Positions 6,334-8,184 of a stretch of 8,184 bases of DNA are shown here, piece by piece. The position numbers and the translations under genes were made by a program. The notes under the pieces are model-generated. The model was not told where the DNA came from and made no database searches. It worked only from the letters and a program-made list of their open reading frames with translations. Origin of the DNA: an uncultured Clostridia bacterium (lineage in GTDB: Bacteria > Bacillota_I > Bacilli_A > RF39 > UBA660); the NCBI GenBank assembly GCA_947569225.1, contig CANORX010000037.1, positions 1 to 8,184 on the forward strand, given 5' to 3'. Within the stretch, counting starts at the first letter, position 1. The number at the start of each line of letters is the position of its first letter.

Positions 6334-7150
6334 AATTTAAACTCTTAGATAAACTATTATCATTAATATCAACTTTATCTAAAATAACACAAGCATAATA
6401 TTGAGCTTTATCCATATAAGAATATAGCGAAACAAAATCAATATCTCTAAATGAAGCAAAATAAGTCTCCTTAAAAGAACGCCCAATAATCAAATCTTTA
6501 TCACTAGCTTTATCAAAACAATAATTAAACAATAAAATAATATCTTCTAAATTCTCTGCCACATTAGTTAGTCTTAAATACTCATTACAAAATCTTTCAC
6601 GAAGAATATAAACCGAATTAAAACTTTTATCTTCCTTACTTAAAACTGCTACAGTTGAAATAAGTAAATTATAAAACTCTAAACCTTTATCGTCACCAGT
6701 CAAAACATAACTTGGCTCATAATTTAATGGTAATTTCCTAACACCACATGACTTATAAAAAACATTGACATAATCCATTGTCGTATAAATAACTGAATCC
6801 TTTACATCATTAGCGGCAAGACGAATATCTGGAATCTTTTTTCCAACTATTTTAGAAATACTATCATTAATTTTCATATGACCATGTACATTAGTATCTT
6901 GATTAAAACAATCATTAATACCCTTAGGAATATAATTTTCTACATCCTTAGAAATATACACTGTAAGTGCTAAATACATTTTCCTATAATCAATTTCACT
7001 AAAACCATAGAAAATTTCTACAAAATCAACTTCCTTTTGATTATGAGCACCATAAATTACTATTTCTCTAACCCTATATCTTATCACATTAATCCACCAA
7101 TACGCAGTAGCTTGAATAGGTGATAACTCTATTTTTTCCACATCTAACAT
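6332..7150 (-). CDS. Soluble 272-residue protein of unknown function
   Basis: I do not recognise this protein. The ATG has a perfect AGGAGG (7160-7155) 4 bases upstream and lies 30 bp after the 71-residue gene, so the two form an operon. There is no signal peptide or membrane span; the composition is mixed alpha/beta with many Tyr, Asp and Val residues. Landmarks are an aromatic LSPIQATAYWWINVIRYRV segment (9-27), a VHGHMKIND stretch (88-96), two paired-sounding Cys regions (135 and 188, 211, 254) without a metal-site spacing, and a charged C-terminus ending KSLN. No catalytic signature is visible. Codons are T-ending (ATT, GAT, AAT, TAT), unlike the A-ending usage of the plus-strand genes, which fits a strand-wide bias rather than proof of transfer. 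Neighbouring a toxin cassette and a gene relic, it may belong to an accessory block. Confidence 0.8.
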   Translation of the reverse strand: MLDVEKIELSPIQATAYWWINVIRYRVREIVIYGAHNQKEVDFVEIFYGFSEIDYRKMYLALTVYISKDVENYIPKGINDCFNQDTNVHGHMKINDSISKIVGKKIPDIRLAANDVKDSVIYTTMDYVNVFYKSCGVRKLPLNYEPSYVLTGDDKGLEFYNLLISTVAVLSKEDKSFNSVYILRERFCNEYLRLTNVAENLEDIILLFNYCFDKASDKDLIIGRSFKETYFASFRDIDFVSLYSYMDKAQYYACVILDKVDINDNSLSKSLN

Positions 7151-7180
7151 AAAACCTCCTATAAATACATTAATATAAAA

Positions 7181-7396
7181 TTACATTGACATCTCATAAT
7201 CTTCTTCCAGTTCCTCTTCATTTACAACTTGCTTACTAGAAGAGAATAATATTAGTTGTTCCTTTTGTTTTTGCATATCTAATCTTTGTTGCATTAACAT
7301 AAGATCTCTCTGACGTTTTAACCTCTTTCTTTCTGACTCGATATAATCAAGCCAAACTTGCTTAATAACATAAGGCTTAATATAAGGTCTATTCAT
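7181..7396 (-). CDS. Small 71-residue charged helical protein of unknown function
   Basis: First gene of the minus-strand pair; start ATG with AAGGA (7407-7403) 6 bases upstream. Residues 12-50 look like one long helix, strongly basic at first (ESERKRLKRQRD) and Met/Gln-rich after (LMLMQQRLDMQKQKEQ), and the tail at 58-68 is acidic (VNEEELEEDYE). There is no membrane span. The opposite charges at the two ends suggest self-association or a small adaptor or regulator that contacts nucleic acid or the 272-residue partner, but nothing in the sequence proves this. No family is recognised. Confidence 0.72.
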   Translation of the reverse strand: MNRPYIKPYVIKQVWLDYIESERKRLKRQRDLMLMQQRLDMQKQKEQLILFSSSKQVVNEEELEEDYEMSM

Positions 7397-7475
7397 ATTC
7401 AGTCCTTCTTTCTTTTTATTTTTAACTCTTTAACATATGAAGTAAACTTATTTCTAATCAAATACTTCTGTACAA

Positions 7476-7484
7476 ATTTTATCA
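7476..7484 (-). promoter_or_regulatory. Candidate extended -10 promoter of the minus-strand operon
   Basis: TGATAAAAT on the minus strand (7484-7476), identical to the candidate tgt promoter, would start a transcript near 7469 with a leader of about 70 bases before the ATG at 7396. There is no clear -35. It lies just after the terminator of the gene at 7525-7887, where an independent promoter is needed. Confidence 0.4.
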
Positions 7485-7492
7485 CAAAATAC

Positions 7493-7524
7493 AAAAAAAC
7501 ATCTACTTAAATAAAAGTAAATGT
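7493..7524 (-). terminator. Terminator after the TIGR04086-family gene
   Basis: On the minus strand ACATTTACTT (7524-7515) and AAGTAGATGT (7508-7499) form a 10-position stem with one mismatch and a 6-base loop, followed by a T run (7499-7493). It starts right after the TAG stop at 7527-7525. Confidence 0.75.
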
Positions 7525-7887
7525 CTAATTTCTCTTTTTATTAATACCAAACATTCCACCCAAAGTAGAAGAAAGTAACAAAATAGAAAAATATAACAAA
7601 TTTTTAATACCAGGAAAACTTCTAAGAATTAAAGACAGAATCAAAATAAACAAAATATTAACGCCACCTATAAAAGCCCCAGTAACATAACCTCTTTTCT
7701 CACTTTTCCGTCCAAGATTAAAACCACTTATCATAAATAACAAACACATAAAAATAAAACTAATAACAGAAACTGTCTTATAAGAAAACAAGTTAAAATG
7801 TGCGAATGTAGTAATAACTAACAAATAAATCAAAATAGACAAACTAAAATAGCCCAAACTCTTTAAAACGCTTTTATACTTTTTCAT
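7525..7887 (-). CDS. TIGR04086 family (YrzE-like) four-span membrane protein
   Basis: 120 residues with four hydrophobic spans near 11-31, 37-58, 66-88 and 95-115, and short basic loops, the size and plan of TIGR04086/YrzE membrane proteins. Matching family traits are the basic turn GFNLGRKSEKRGYVTG (55-70) after span 2 and a C-terminal LGGMFGIN. In Bacillus yrzE lies between yajC and the DUF421 gene yrbG, next to tgt and queA, the same company as here, which supports the call. Its function is unknown; it acts in the cytoplasmic membrane. I start at ATG 7887-7885 rather than the in-frame TTG four codons upstream, because the only ribosome site, GGGGGG (7897-7892), sits 4 bases before this ATG and would lie inside the longer form. 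That all-G site is unusual. Unlike in Bacillus, it points away from the DUF421 gene. Confidence 0.82.
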   Translation of the reverse strand: MKKYKSVLKSLGYFSLSILIYLLVITTFAHFNLFSYKTVSVISFIFMCLLFMISGFNLGRKSEKRGYVTGAFIGGVNILFILILSLILRSFPGIKNLLYFSILLLSSTLGGMFGINKKRN

Positions 7888-7959
7888 TTTACCCCCCAAT
7901 TAATTATATTTATTGTTTAAAAAAATAGAATAACATACATAATAAAAATAGGTGATAAA
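7888..7959. promoter_or_regulatory. Divergent promoter region
   Basis: This 72-bp AT-rich gap must drive both the minus-strand TIGR04086 gene and the plus-strand DUF421 gene. On the plus strand TTGTTT (7913-7918) with TACATA/CATAAT around 7936-7943 is a possible but weak -35/-10 pair. AGGTGA (7950-7955) is the ribosome site of the plus gene. No clear minus-strand promoter is visible. Confidence 0.35.
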
Positions 7960-8184
7960 ATGGAACTTATAACAGTATTATATAGAACAATATTCTTTTA
8001 CATATTTATATTAATAATATACAGAATAATGGGAAAAAGAGAAATAGGCCAGCTGAGCATACAAGACTTAGTAGTAAGCCTACTAATAGCTGAAATGGTA
8101 GCAATAAGCATAGAAAACACAAAAGATTCACTATGGTTTACAGTCATGCCTATAATAGTACTAGTAATATTAGAAATACTAGCC
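7960..8184 (+). CDS. DUF421 (YetF/YrbG-like) membrane protein, 3' end cut by window edge
   Basis: 75 codons are open from the ATG to the window end. AGGTGA (7950-7955) lies 4 bases upstream. The first span (about 8-24, YRTIFFYIFILIIYRIM) runs into MGKREIGQLSIQDLVV (24-39), the hallmark of the DUF421/YetF family, then a second span (36-51) with the IAEM...IE pattern and a third starting at 59. Full-length members have about 200-230 residues with a soluble C-terminal part, so roughly a third is present. The family sits in the cytoplasmic membrane and is linked to spore or envelope functions in Bacillus, but no reaction is known. Its place near tgt/queA and a TIGR04086 gene matches yrbG of Bacillus. 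Confidence 0.93.
   Translation, partial: MELITVLYRTIFFYIFILIIYRIMGKREIGQLSIQDLVVSLLIAEMVAISIENTKDSLWFTVMPIIVLVILEILA

Noticed and set aside
7888..7899. TTG start for the TIGR04086 gene, four codons upstream
   Set aside because: The only ribosome site, the G6 tract, would be inside the coding sequence; the ATG at 7887 is correctly spaced from it.

Overview
The window comes from a very AT-rich Firmicutes/Tenericutes-type bacterium (Bacilli-like). The support is strong purine-rich Shine-Dalgarno sites, short gene gaps, ATA/AAA-heavy codons, and a queA / tgt / TIGR04086 / DUF421 neighbourhood that matches the ruvB-queA-tgt-yajC-yrzE-yrbG order known from Bacillus. Every tryptophan codon I checked in the main genes is TGG and none contains an in-frame TGA, so the standard bacterial code (table 11) applies rather than a TGA=Trp mycoplasma code.

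Layout. Positions 2-913 hold the 3' nine-tenths of queA, followed with 12-19 bp gaps by three same-strand genes of unknown function (926-2518, 2533-3564, 3583-4074). The first two encode coiled-coil proteins with the same two-membrane-span plan and look like diverged paralogues; the third is a small soluble, basic-tailed protein. A weak terminator ends this run. tgt (4165-5280) follows with its own likely promoter, then a small membrane-anchored protein (5288-5602) sitting where yajC is usually found but not resembling YajC, and a good terminator.

Positions 5603-7500 look accessory. They hold an 11-codon ORF with a perfect Shine-Dalgarno site, a minus-strand relic that resembles the N-terminus of a Nudix-type protein, and a compact cassette at 5909-6214 with all the parts of a type I toxin-antitoxin system. 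These parts are a 30-residue hydrophobic peptide gene (6003-6095) whose ribosome-binding site is buried in a hairpin, a long-range 5'/3' RNA pairing, a terminator, and on the opposite strand a near-consensus promoter (TTGACA, 17 bp, TGT-TATTAT) driving a roughly 110-nt antisense RNA that ends at its own terminator inside the toxin gene. Next comes a two-gene minus-strand operon of unknown function (7396 to 6332).

At the right edge a minus-strand TIGR04086-family membrane protein (7525-7887) diverges from the start of a DUF421 (YetF/YrbG-like) membrane protein (7960 to the window end).

queA and tgt act together in queuosine synthesis: Tgt swaps preQ1 into the anticodon of tRNAs with a GUN anticodon and QueA then adds the epoxy-cyclopentane from S-adenosylmethionine. 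The other genes have no evident link to that pathway. The best candidate for an undescribed system is the 5909-6214 toxin/antisense cassette, with the paired coiled-coil membrane proteins inserted between queA and tgt second.
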